DNA of 64,000 bases from Martensiomyces pterosporus (lineage: Eukaryota > Kickxellomycota > Kickxellomycetes > Kickxellales > Kickxellaceae), in contig MU603953.1 of the NCBI GenBank assembly GCA_025201845.1, forward strand, positions 6,085 to 70,084, given 5' to 3'. Positions 22,649 to 31,912 of this stretch are shown here, piece by piece. Within the stretch, counting starts at the first letter, position 1. Each line of letters starts with the position of its first letter. The translations under genes were made by a program, and so were the position numbers. Below the pieces are notes generated by a model. That model was not told the DNA's origin and made no database searches. It saw only the letters and a list, made by a program, of their open reading frames with translations.

Positions 22649-24115
22649 TACATATACATAGCTCGTCTGCCTAATCTCTTGTCACATAAAAACACGCTCT
22701 TCAACCCAGGACGCCACGTGGCCACGGATCAAGCAGCAGATCAAATCTGCAGATTCACAGCTCAAACCCTCTACCTCCTTTTTTCATCCAGGCGGTTACA
22801 GGAGAGCGAAAGGAGAGAAAAAGAAGTGCAACGGAGACAAGGGAGGAGGGAAGGTTTTTTGTCTAGCCGCGACATGACTATTCGCTTTGCCCGCATCCTC
22901 CTCTCGTGCACCCACACACCTCCGCCGACTTTTTGTTTTCCCTACACCTTTATTATTATTATTACCTAATTTGCGTTCGCCGCGTTCAAGACCTTTTTGA
23001 CCATAGAAGCACTCCCTTGTACACTCCTGCGCATATTATCTCCAGGCTCTCTTCGTTTTCTGTTTGCCATTCGAACAGAACACACTGCCTCTTAGCCAGA
23101 GCATAGCCACGCAGCACAGCATTCGCAAAACAGCCAACCCACCTGTATCCTGCCCTAGGCGCGCGGCCCGGTTCATTTCCTTCCGGCGTCGGTATATGCG
23201 AATAGGCGAAACAAAACCTGCACACACAAAGTAAGCACGCTGAAGTGAGCCATTAAGGTAAGAACGGCTGCTACCAGGAGCGCTCTGCAGCTCATGGCCC
23301 GCCGATAGCCTCCCCTTTCCCTGGCTGTTCTTCTGTCCCGACAGTAAAGGCCACGGCTCAGGTGCGGACAGCCCTTCTCTGTGCACCAAGCCAGCCGCGT
23401 AAACACACGCTTTCAGACACGCACGCCCACATAGCATACAGCTACAACTGGCAGGGGCAAGCAGCACAAGGCGTGCTTCGGAGCAGGCTGTGTTTGGGGC
23501 TAATTTGCCAGGCGTTGGCCAATTCAGCGCTAACTCTCATTTGCTTGCGCCTGCGAGCATGTGTACACAGTCCAGAGCGGAGGAGCTGCACTGTCGGCCA
23601 TTGATTGACTGAGTGGTGCTCCCGTCTTTTGCGTCCTTATCGCCTTGCTTGCTTGCTCCCTGTGGAGGAGTTTTGGCAGCACACAGCTTCCCTGCCTCGC
23701 CCTACCATCAGCTTACCCCCAGAGCTTTCTGGCTCGTGTAGCGGAAAGAGCACAACATAAACACACTTCCGTCTCTGGCTCGACTCTGCTCGTTTGTCTT
23801 CACTTGGCTCGTGTCACACTCTTTCCCCCTCTTCTCCCTGTTCCCTCACGCACCTGATTTCGGCTTGGTCGGTCTTTGCTCCTACCACCTCCACTCTCAA
23901 CGCCCAGCCCGCTCGCTATCTCTATGACCGTCTCAGCAGCCACTACGTGCTTGTCCACACCGCGTCTGCAAGCCAGCTTCTGTAGCCCTTAACCCTTAAG
24001 CAGGCCATTGAGGCATGCTAAAGTCGCCTTTTGTCCGCTATTTCTTTTCTCGCTCTATAGTCCCCCACACGCCCTTCTAACGCATTTAACTCGCCAAGAT
24101 TTGGAGCAATTTTAA
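22649..24115. other. Intergenic region, GPHR to SDS3-like
   Basis: About 1.5 kb with no gene found. It includes a (TTA)n run at about 22949-22964 and long pyrimidine-rich stretches (about 23640-23960) that look like a transcription start and leader region for the next gene. Confidence 0.5.
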
Positions 24116-26731
24116 ATGGCGGGCGGTACCTTTGCTTCGGATCCAGACAACCCGGCGTCACTCCAGGTGGACCCCAGGGATGCAGCAGTTTCTGCACACG
24201 ATGGCGATGGCACAGATGACAACCTTGGCCACTCGCCATCGGGCGACGGATATGGCCACCTTCTTGATGACCAGGATGATCCGTTTGCATACGACTCCGA
24301 GCTGGAGACTCTTAGCAGTGTGTCCTCGCACTCATCCATATCCAGCTCTGCCAGCTCGATGCTTGATCGGGCCCTTGGGTACACTCTGGACACTCGCCCA
24401 GCTGCCGACTCCGACAACGAAGAAGGCTCCATGGGTGAACATGGGGCCGCTAGCCAGGATGAGAATGAAGATGAGGGCAGCGGCGATGAGCGGGAAGCTG
24501 ATGGTCGAGAGGCTTTGTCGGAGCTAAGCGATGGTGCTGCTGCTGCTGGTGCCACCAGTCCCAACAGCGGATCTGCGGCGGACAGGATCGAGTCGGATAG
24601 CGATGTGCCTGAGAGCGAAAAAGCGATTCGCGGCCGCTCACCTAGACGCCCTTCTATTATTTCTGCCAGGCAGCGGCGAGCCTCGCCATCGGCGTCATCA
24701 GCGTCAAGAAAGACAAGCAGGCGTGTGTATGGCAGCCTGGAGGACGAGGACGAGGGCGAGGCTGATGAGGGCGAGGAGGCCGACACCGAAGAGCCAACCA
24801 GCGCTACAAACACACCGGCTGCTAGCGGGGATAGCGGTGCAGACGAATCCAGCACTCTTGCGGCTGACGCGGCTCTTTCTGGCGACAGCACGGTGCTGCT
24901 GGACAAGACAAAGAATCCCTCTTGCATATCCGCTGATTCATATGAGAGCGAGCTGTCCTCCAAGGAGCCAGCCACTATTGCCGATGAGTGTGCCAAAATG
25001 AGCCGAGACGCGGCTGGCGATAAGGAGGCTCATGAGGGCGACGAAGAGGACGACGAGGAAGAGGAGGATGCGGCGGCCAACGAGGCTCGGCGGTCAGAGG
25101 CCTTGTTGGAGCTAACAGGCATAGAGATCGAGTTTGCCAAGCTCCGCGAGCGTCTTTATAGCGAGCGTTTGCAGCAAGTGCAGATCGAAGAGGACTACTT
25201 GATTGCAGGCCAGCATGTCGACTACGAGAGGCACGTCGAGGAGATCTCGGGTGCTTTTGAGGAGCAAGTAGAGAAGCTGCAGTTCGCACACCAGGTGTGG
25301 CTCGAGCAGCGCCAGAAGCTTCACGACACATGGATCCGCACAGTCAACTACACGTATCTGGTGCAGCGGCAGGAGCTTCGAACCCGGCTTGTCGAGCAGC
25401 AGCAGAAGCGGATGTGGCGGCTCAGGGACCTGCGTGTGCAAAGCGATCGCAAGTTTGCTCACAAGCCAGCAAATCTCAATGGCGTAGCCCCACTGGCCAA
25501 CGGCACTAGCGCAGCAATCAACGATATGTCGCTGATTGTCCAGCAGGCGGCGGTCCAGCAGATCCAGCGAGCAAAGAAATCGGCGGCCCTGGCTCAGAAG
25601 TGCATGTCTCGTAAGAGAAAGCATGGACTTGTTGCTGCGGGGATCGATGAAGCAGAGATGGATGCTGACTATATGGAGATGCGTCTGCCAGTGTATCCAA
25701 GAGAGCAGAAGAACACATATCGCCGCATTTACGTACCGCCATTAATACCAGAGACCACCGCGGCGGGCAAGAAGAGGAAGCCCAGGCAGCCCAGGCAGCC
25801 CAGAAAGAAAAAGGCCGCACCAGATGGCGATGGGTCGGCGGCTCCTGGAGCTGCCTCCAACGCGAACAGCACAGGCGGTGGATCGAAGAAGAGGGCATCT
25901 GCAGCAGGCACAAAGCCAGGGGCAAACAGGCAGCAGCAGCAGCAGCAGACGAGCAATGCACCAGCAGCTGCCGTACCAGCGACCCAAACGCCGCTGCAAG
26001 CTGGGCAGCAGCCAATGCTACCACAGCAGCCATATCCTCAGGCAGGTGGCAACATGACGCGTCTTCCTGCCTCTTCTGCGTCTGCCCTGCAAGGAAAGTC
26101 GGCTCAACCACAGCAGCAGATAGTTAAATTGCCGCCGCCTCCAATCCCAGCGGCAGCACCAGCACTGGGATTACCGCCTGGTGTGCGAGTCGCAGCTGTG
26201 ACGCCGCGCAACCCCGGACATCAGCCGCAGCCTTTGGCGTCATCAGCCGGCAGCGAGCAAGTGACCAGCGCGGGGACAGCAGCAGTGCCACTGCCTCCAG
26301 CTGCAGTCACGCAGCCACAGACAGTGCCAGCTGCAGTAGCAGCGCCAGTGGTCGCGAATGGGTCAGCAGCTGAGAACAAGCCAGGAGGAGCAGGAGGAGC
26401 AGGAGGAGCCTCTGCGCCTGTTTCTTAGGGAGAACAAGCCAGGAGGAGCAGGAGGAGCAGGAGGAGCCTCTGCGCCTGTTTCTGGCAATGGCAGCAGCAG
26501 TGCCAGCAACAGTGGCAACGGCGGCAATGGCGGCAACGGCGGAGGTAGCAACGGGCGCTCCTCAGTTGACATGCATGTACCTCCTGGAAGCAGCGGTCCA
26601 CTTGGACTCAAGGTATGAGCTGCGGCAGCGGAGAAGAGCTTGGGGCATGCCTCTCGCAGCCTTTCTACACGTTTGTCAATAAAAGCTGGCTTCTTTTATT
26701 TTAGGACTTTGCCAAGGGAGAAGAGATGTGA
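24116..26731 (+). CDS. Sds3-like subunit of Sin3/Rpd3 histone deacetylase complex
   Basis: Proposed exons 24116-26361, 26429-26612 and 26705-26731 give 818 residues. The core (about 324-470) is a long helix from EALLELTGIEIEFAKLRERL through the Y-x-x-H-V-E-E-I segment to W-x-R-T-V-N-Y-T-Y, the Sds3/BRMS1/Dep1 fold (Pfam Sds3) that ties Sin3 to the deacetylase; the N-terminus is acidic and Ser-rich, the C-terminal half is Pro/Gln/Gly-rich. The last intron (26613-26704, donor GTATGA, pyrimidine-rich acceptor) joins G-P-L-G-L-K to DFAKGEEM and stop in phase. The first one (26362-26428, 67 nt, weak donor GTCAGC, acceptor TTTCTTAG) lies on a 58-bp tandem duplication; without it the frame stops at 26428 after 770 residues. 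The family call is firm for the core; the 3' structure needs transcripts. Confidence 0.82.
26362..26428 (+). other. Putative 67-nt intron overlapping the tandem duplication
   Basis: Begins GTCAGC and ends CTGTTTCTTAG. Removing it joins N-G to ENKPGG in the second copy and keeps the frame open to the next splice donor. The donor is weak compared with the GTAAGT-like donors elsewhere in the window, so a true truncating duplication is the alternative. Confidence 0.5.
26372..26483 (+). repeat. 58-bp tandem duplication in the SDS3-like gene
   Basis: Two identical 54-base copies, 26372-26425 and 26430-26483, separated by TAGG. Each reads ENKPGGAGGAGGASAPVS, but in different frames because the period (58) is not a multiple of three. 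Each copy also contains three 9-base GGAGGAGCA-type units. Confidence 0.95.
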
Positions 26732-27216
26732 GATGCAGCAACTGTGAAGCGGCCTTGCTCTCTCCCGAACCCGTCAAGTTGAGGGGCTGGCTGTCCAGTG
26801 ACTGCATGGGAGAAGCTTCTGGGCAGCAGCTCTTGCACCATGCAGAATGACCTGCTTGCTGATTTTCACACAGCGGGCGCTGCTGCTAAACCACCTCCTA
26901 GTCCGCTCTCCTAGGCGTGAGTTGGGGAGGCTGTGGATGATGCGCGGCAAATCGGGGCGAGTAGCTGCAGAGCGATTGAGTGTAGTACTTTGGCCGTCTG
27001 GTGTGCTGGTCACTTCCTGGCCACACACCAGAAAAGGGATATTTTTGTCCACACCCTGATTTCTTTTGGCCCTTCTCGCGGAGGCTGGCTCCCCACTGTG
27101 CGATTGCGGCTGGGCGCTCACGTATTTCTACCCCTGCCAACACCCGCGCTCCTTTTCCTCTCCCCTGCCTCATACTCTTTCATATTTTTCACCACTCTAT
27201 ACACATTTTTCAGACA
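26732..27216. other. Intergenic region upstream of prion-like gene 1
   Basis: No gene seen. The last 100 bases are CT-rich and end in TTTTTCAGACA just before the ATG, which could also be a 5' UTR intron acceptor. Confidence 0.5.
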
Positions 27217-27855
27217 ATGTCGGGCTACGAGAACTACAACAACAACAACAACACCCAGGGCTACGGCCAGCAGGGTTATAACAGCCAGCAGCAGGGCTAT
27301 GGCGGCAACCAGGGCTACAGCAACCAGCAGCAGGGCTACAACAACCAGCAGCAGGGCTACAACAACCAGCAGCAGGGTTACAACAGCCAGCAGCAGGGCT
27401 ACAGCAGCCAGCCTCAGCAGCAGGGTGGCTATGAGCACGGCTACGGCGGTGCTGCCCAGAGCTACGACAACAGCAACACCGGCTACCCTAGCGAGAAGCA
27501 GCACGGCTACGACAACTACGGCAGCAACCAGGGCCACGACAACCAGCCCCAGGGCGAGTACCCCGGCCAGGAGGACGAGGACGACGAGGGAGGCGAGCGC
27601 GGCATCAAGGACTTCTTCTACAAGAAGCAGGACCACCCCTACACTGGCGCCTATGGCGAGCCCGAGCCTGAGCTGAGCAAAGGCAAGATTGCGCTGGCCC
27701 TCGTTGGTGCTGCTGCCCTGGCCTATGGCGGAAAGAAGGTGTACGAGAACCACAAGGAGAAGGAGAAGGAGAAGCAGCAGTACGAGATTGGCAGCCAGCA
27801 CTACGGCGACGGCAAGCACCACGGAAACAACCCTAACGACCCCTATGGCTACTAA
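27217..27855 (+). CDS. Low-complexity QGYN-rich (prion-like) protein 1
   Basis: 212 residues from ATG 27217 (context GACAATGTC); open frame continues upstream but is leader-like. Residues 1-75 are almost only Gln, Asn, Tyr, Gly and Ser in units such as NQQQGYN and SQQQGY, the composition of Sup35-type prion domains. A charged stretch follows (around 110-130), then F-F-Y-K-K, and a short hydrophobic module I-A-L-A-L-V-G-A-A-A-L-A-Y-G-G-K-K-V-Y-E-N-H (around 155-178), a Lys/Glu run and a His/Gly/Asn tail. No known enzyme motif. The hydrophobic module recurs twice in the next gene. It may form condensates or sit at a membrane or wall under stress; that is inference. Codons are strongly biased to C, suggesting high expression. 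I do not recognise a named family. Confidence 0.85.
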   Translation: MSGYENYNNNNNTQGYGQQGYNSQQQGYGGNQGYSNQQQGYNNQQQGYNNQQQGYNSQQQGYSSQPQQQGGYEHGYGGAAQSYDNSNTGYPSEKQHGYDNYGSNQGHDNQPQGEYPGQEDEDDEGGERGIKDFFYKKQDHPYTGAYGEPEPELSKGKIALALVGAAALAYGGKKVYENHKEKEKEKQQYEIGSQHYGDGKHHGNNPNDPYGY

Positions 27856-28327
27856 GACGTGGCGGCTCTTTGTTCTCCGTCCCTCCAGCCTCTGGGCTCC
27901 CTACGCTTGTTGCAGCATTAACCAGAACAGTGGCTTCCCCTTACGTATTTCGCAATAAACCAACTCACACCAGCTACCACCCAGCATTTTTTTCTCAGCT
28001 CTTGACTGCCACATGGACGTCCTCTCTCAGACACCCGGGCTGAGCCCCGTTGACGACACTTGCGGAGAGCGTGCTCCTTCCTCCCAGCCTGCCCCTCTTT
28101 CCTCTCTCCTCTCCCAGCGGGCAGCCTGAAACAAGCCCCAAAAAGATGAGGACAAGGCCGCCGCTGCACAGGTCGCTGCAGCACAAAGTGCTTTTTGCCA
28201 AGACTCGAGCACAGCAGCTCTCCCCTTGTGTAAGCTGCGCTCTGGCCAATGAGCACCACGGCGCAGATGCGCAGTGCGTCTATATTTAGACATGCCTTGC
28301 TGCCGCCATTTCGCTCGACGTGGGATG

Positions 28328-28338
28328 AGGGGGAGGGG
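28328..28338 (+). promoter_or_regulatory. Two adjacent STRE-like AGGGG motifs
   Basis: AGGGGG followed at once by AGGGG, about 430 bp before the ATG of prion-like gene 2. In yeast such elements bind Msn2/Msn4-type zinc fingers in stress; here the role is by analogy only. Confidence 0.35.
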
Positions 28339-28607
28339 AATGCAGGTTCCTTTTTGCGTCACAGCACCATCTCTGGCAAAGACGCAACTGGGGCATAATG
28401 GGCGCCAAATCGATTCTTCTGGCCATAGGAGGCAAATCGCAACAAACACGCAGGCTGCGTTTTCAGCAAAGGAAGACAGGCATGCCGCTGACGGTGGTGC
28501 GGGATGTGCAGCACCGCGAAGCGTTCTTGCGCGCACGGCAAGCTGCAAGGTCTCAATGCAAGCGCCAGGTGCGAGAAAGACAGGAATTGCCCTTGCGCTG
28601 GCTCCCA

Positions 28608-28615
28608 TATAAATA
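28608..28615 (+). promoter_or_regulatory. TATA box of prion-like gene 2
   Basis: TATAAATA, 158 bp upstream of the start codon, matching the spacing of TATA elements before the 30778 and 63684 genes. Confidence 0.6.
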
Positions 28616-28765
28616 CCCAGCGAGATGCCCACCGTCTCCCAGACACCACACAATCAACCACATCCACAGCCACCCACTCCTTTCTTTCTCACAATTCTAT
28701 CTTCCTGACGCATCGTCATCCACCAAGGGACACCCACACATCTTCCAGCTCAAGACCCAGCAACC

Positions 28766-29266
28766 ATGACCAACTACAACGAGGGCCGCCACCACCAGAA
28801 CCAGAACCAGGACCAGGACCGTGGCTTCTTCAGAAACGATGACGGTAGCATCGACAAGTCGCACGTCGTCGAGGCTGGCATTGGTGCCGCCGTCGTCGGT
28901 GCCATCGGCAAGAAGCTCTACGATAACTACGAGGAGAAGCAGGAGCAGAAGAAGGAGCACGAGTACTACGAGCAGAACCGCCCCCAGCAGGGCTACAACA
29001 GCCAGCAGCAGGGCTACAGCAGCCAGCAGGGCTACAACAACCAGCAGCAGCAGCAGCAGGGCTTCTTCAGGAACGATGACGGTAGCGTCGACAAGTCGCA
29101 CGTCGTCGAGGCTGGCCTTGGCGCTGCCGCCCTTGCCTATGGTGCCAAGAAGGTCTACGATCACTATGAGAACAACGATGAGCGCCGTGAGGAGCGCCGC
29201 CGTGAGGAGCGCCGTGAGGAGCGTCGCGAGGAGCGTCGCGAGGAGCGTCGCCACGAGAACTACTAA
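28766..29266 (+). CDS. Low-complexity prion-like protein 2, internally duplicated
   Basis: 166 residues from an ATG in good context (AACCATGACC). After a short His/Asn/Gln start there are two copies of one module: GFFRNDDGSIDKSHVVEAG with a Gly/Ala hydrophobic helix and K-K-L-Y-D-N-Y-E (residues 20-60), and GFFRNDDGSVDKSHVVEAG with GAAALAYGAKKVYDHYE (residues 99-135). Between them lies a Gln/Tyr/Gly linker (RPQQGYNSQQQGYSSQQGYN) as in the neighbour. The C-terminus is an almost pure Arg/Glu repeat. The two copies are nearly identical at the DNA level (starting 28823 and 29060), so the duplication is recent or kept by conversion. The gene is a tandem relative of the one at 27217. Strong C-ending codon bias and a TATA/STRE promoter suggest an abundant, inducible product. 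Function unknown. Confidence 0.87.
   Translation: MTNYNEGRHHQNQNQDQDRGFFRNDDGSIDKSHVVEAGIGAAVVGAIGKKLYDNYEEKQEQKKEHEYYEQNRPQQGYNSQQQGYSSQQGYNNQQQQQQGFFRNDDGSVDKSHVVEAGLGAAALAYGAKKVYDHYENNDERREERRREERREERREERREERRHENY
28823..29136 (+). repeat. Intragenic duplication (offset 237 bp)
   Basis: The segments starting at 28823 and 29060 match at almost every base over about 65 bp and in protein over about 40 residues. They encode the GFFRNDDGS...KK(L/V)YD module. Confidence 0.9.
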
Positions 29267-30777
29267 ACTCCACCCGATACTCGCTTTCTAGCCTCGTTTC
29301 CCTCACTCGATTTTCCCACTTTCTTTTGCTGACGCTAGTCGAATACCACCTAATGCGCCAGCCCTTGTAATCATCTGCTGCATTCATTCAAGCATCATCA
29401 AATGACCCTGGCTGTCGCCGCGTCCCTTTTGTTTTCCCTCTGCGCGACATATGTACAGCTTATTGCGTTTGCTCTCCACACCCTCATCCGCTCGGATGGC
29501 GGCCCACACTGCCAATGGCATGCATTAATACAGCAACATGTGCATCATCCAGCTGCACTATACTTCTTGCCCTCGGAAAGGATTTGCAACTCGCTTGCAA
29601 GCTCTAAAAGCATGTCAAGAAGCAAGCCTGTTTTTGGCACCACTTGCATGCATGCTGTGCCGCTGCCATTGGCCAGGTGCTCGTTGCAAGTGGACATCCT
29701 TCGCCTGCTTGCGATCAGCGGCAGCAAACACACATACCGCCAGACACCTTGGCATGGCAAGCAAACAAGGATGTGCCTTGCGTGCGACGCTGCTTGCAAT
29801 GCACACGGCCCGATTTAGAAGCCGGAGCTAGATGGAAGGCTCTTGTAGCGCAGATGGACTTCACACTCAAGCGCCTGGAGCGCAAGTAGCTGGCTGCCGA
29901 GCCAATTGATAGCGGATGCCCGAGCCGCCGCCGGCAGAGCATCCAGCCGCGGTGTTGTGCCGAGCACACGTGGGGCAGCAGCTGCCATCCATGCTTCCAT
30001 CCAATGGTAAACTACGCTTACAGGTTGGGAACCAGCCAAGCCCGGCTGTAAAGTGAGCCACTTTCAAGCCGAGTCCGCAACAGATGGGGAGAGGCGAGGG
30101 GATCGTTCCCGTGCTATACCACATGGACGAACCCAGGCGGGGAATCGCATCAGCCGAGTGTCAGTGTGCTAATTAGAATGCACCGCAGCCTGGCTTGGGC
30201 GTTTTCTGTTTACGTTTCAGGTGCAACTGAAGGAGCAGGCCGCACCATGTCTTCCCCGATGGTTTACGTAAACAGCTTCTACGAAGAAAACCCACGCACA
30301 TGCACATCATGGTGCTCGTGCGAGCAAATGGCACCATGCCGAAATCTGTTTGGGCTCTATGCAATTGGTTGCTTGCAGGGCTTTCTTGGCATTTGTACCA
30401 TCCCAACAGCACGCTGTTCTTGCCCTCCTTCTTGCCGCTCCCATGTATGGTGTCACGCTACCCAGCCCCTATGGCTCTAAAACAGAGTGCTGTTTGGTTC
30501 CCCCAGCCAAGAGGCTCAATCCCGCGGCAAAAAGGAATCTTCCACTGCTGCTTGCAAAAAAGGGGCTTTAGGGCCCAGCCTCTCCAACGGCACTATGCGA
30601 CACAACCTTGTGTCAGCCTTTGCCTGTATAAAGCACACATCCCACCCAGTACCACCCTTGCCTCCTTTCTTGCTCCACTCCCTCTTAGAGCAGCACTCCC
30701 TTATACTACACCACCACCGCCTAATAATCTCGTAGCCAACCATCCACATACGCCATATTGCAAATCCCTAGCAACAA
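29267..30777. other. Intergenic region, prion-like gene 2 to zinc-ribbon gene
   Basis: 1.5 kb without a convincing gene. Frames on both strands are open for up to about 138 codons but show no family pattern. A TATA box (30627) near the end belongs to the next gene. Confidence 0.5.
30627..30633 (+). promoter_or_regulatory. TATA box of zinc-ribbon gene
   Basis: TATAAAG, 151 bp upstream of the ATG at 30778, in a CT-rich promoter. Confidence 0.5.
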
Positions 30778-31257
30778 ATGTGTGATTTCTTCATCATACC
30801 CGTGTTCTGCGGTACCTGGGATCAAGTAAGGTCACTGGGGCCCGAGAGTATGACCTGTCCTCGGTGCCACAACAACGCTATTCAAACGATCAAGCGGCGC
30901 ACTTGGTTCACACTCTACTGCGTGCCCGTGTTCCCGATATCGAGAAAGAAGCAGCTCTACCACTGCGACATTTGCAGGTGGGAAGGAATTCCAGTAGCCA
31001 GGGTCAACGTAGGCCAAGAAAGGCCACAGTCGTCAGGCAGCCGCCATCGCCATGGCCATCGCCATCGAAGTCAAGGGCAGCAGTCTCCGTCTCAGCCGCG
31101 ACAGATGCCGCAGCCCGAGCAGTTCCAGAGCGAGCCATACAGCCAGGACGACTACGAGGCTCCGCCACCCCCTTATAGCCCCAAGGCACCCGAGAACACC
31201 AAGGCGCCAAAGAAAAAGAGAGGAAAAACGCGTGCGGCCCAGGAGGCAGCAGCGTGA
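30778..31257 (+). CDS. Small zinc-ribbon protein (zinc_ribbon_15 type)
   Basis: 159 residues, single exon. After a short hydrophobic FFIIPVFCGTW start comes a zinc ribbon: M-T-C-P-R-C-H-N-N (first Cys pair near residue 27-30), then T-W-F-T-L-Y-C-V-P-V-F-P-I-S, and C-D-I-C-R-W-E-G (second pair near 65-68). The order of blocks, with R-x-W-F-T between two CxxC knuckles, is that of small fungal proteins of Pfam zinc_ribbon_15. The rest is disordered: His/Arg repeats, Gln/Pro/Ser-rich sequence with a P-P-P-P-Y-S-P motif (a possible WW-domain ligand), and a Lys/Arg-rich end. Role unknown; adaptor or membrane-linked regulator is possible. An AATAAA polyadenylation signal overlaps the region just after the stop. 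Confidence 0.8.
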   Translation: MCDFFIIPVFCGTWDQVRSLGPESMTCPRCHNNAIQTIKRRTWFTLYCVPVFPISRKKQLYHCDICRWEGIPVARVNVGQERPQSSGSRHRHGHRHRSQGQQSPSQPRQMPQPEQFQSEPYSQDDYEAPPPPYSPKAPENTKAPKKKRGKTRAAQEAAA

Positions 31258-31912
31258 ATAAAGCAAGCAAACAAGCAAGTGGGTACAACTGTTGCAACAG
31301 GCTACAGATCGACCGAGGGCTCCGTTCCCTCATCCCTCATCCCGCCTGCCACCCGTCGCAGTATTATGCGACGCAACAAGCAGAGCGGGTTCCAGACAGC
31401 CACAGCAGATAGTGCGCCAGGTTTTCCAAGAACCCTCGCCAGCCGCGGTCTGGAGTTCAAGGAGTTTTGCAGGTCCAAGCTGCGAAGCTGGCAACAAGGA
31501 GCAACAACAGTGCCTTGGTAATATTATTCACGGGCTCTCCCGGATGACATGGGTATTCATATGCAGTGGTTAATCCCTCGCAGATGTCCTCCAGACACCC
31601 GAGCGGGACAGCATATGTCTGCTTAGTATCCTGTTGTTCCAGCGACATGGCTTCTTGTGCTCCTTAGCCGACCCCGCTATGGGGACTTTTAGCTTCTTGG
31701 CTCTTAGTTAAGTTCATTGGAAAATGCATCGGCTCCATCATCAGCAAGTAGGTGCAACTGTTCGTTTTTTTAAAAATAGCAGCTCCTGTTTTCAATGACA
31801 AAGCCAATGCTGGTCAGATACGCGTTCCAGACGCAGATGTGGTTGGTTGTGGATTCACATTTGGTGGGAAAGAGCAAGCGAGAAGAAGGAAGAAATGAGG
31901 ACTGGGGGGGTT
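31258..31912. other. Convergent intergenic region, zinc-ribbon gene to catalase
   Basis: No gene seen. AATAAA directly follows the plus-strand stop codon. Confidence 0.55.

Larger units (their letters stand above)
27856..28765. other. Intergenic region between the two prion-like genes
   Basis: No gene seen. The downstream half has the promoter elements of prion-like gene 2 (TATA box and two STRE-like motifs, listed separately). Confidence 0.55.

Noticed and set aside
23362..23604. Short frames upstream of the SDS3-like gene
   Set aside because: CT-rich leader sequence, no conservation pattern.
27118..27822. Minus-strand frame with extreme Leu/Val/Ala runs, membrane-protein-like
   Set aside because: It is the complement of CAG/AAC/GGC repeats in the prion-like gene; the hydrophobic look is a by-product of the repeat.
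28697..29254. Minus-strand hydrophobic frame
   Set aside because: Antisense of prion-like gene 2 for the same reason.
29402..29818. Plus-strand frame of 138 codons downstream of prion-like gene 2
   Set aside because: Composition and overlap with other frames look random; no family signal.
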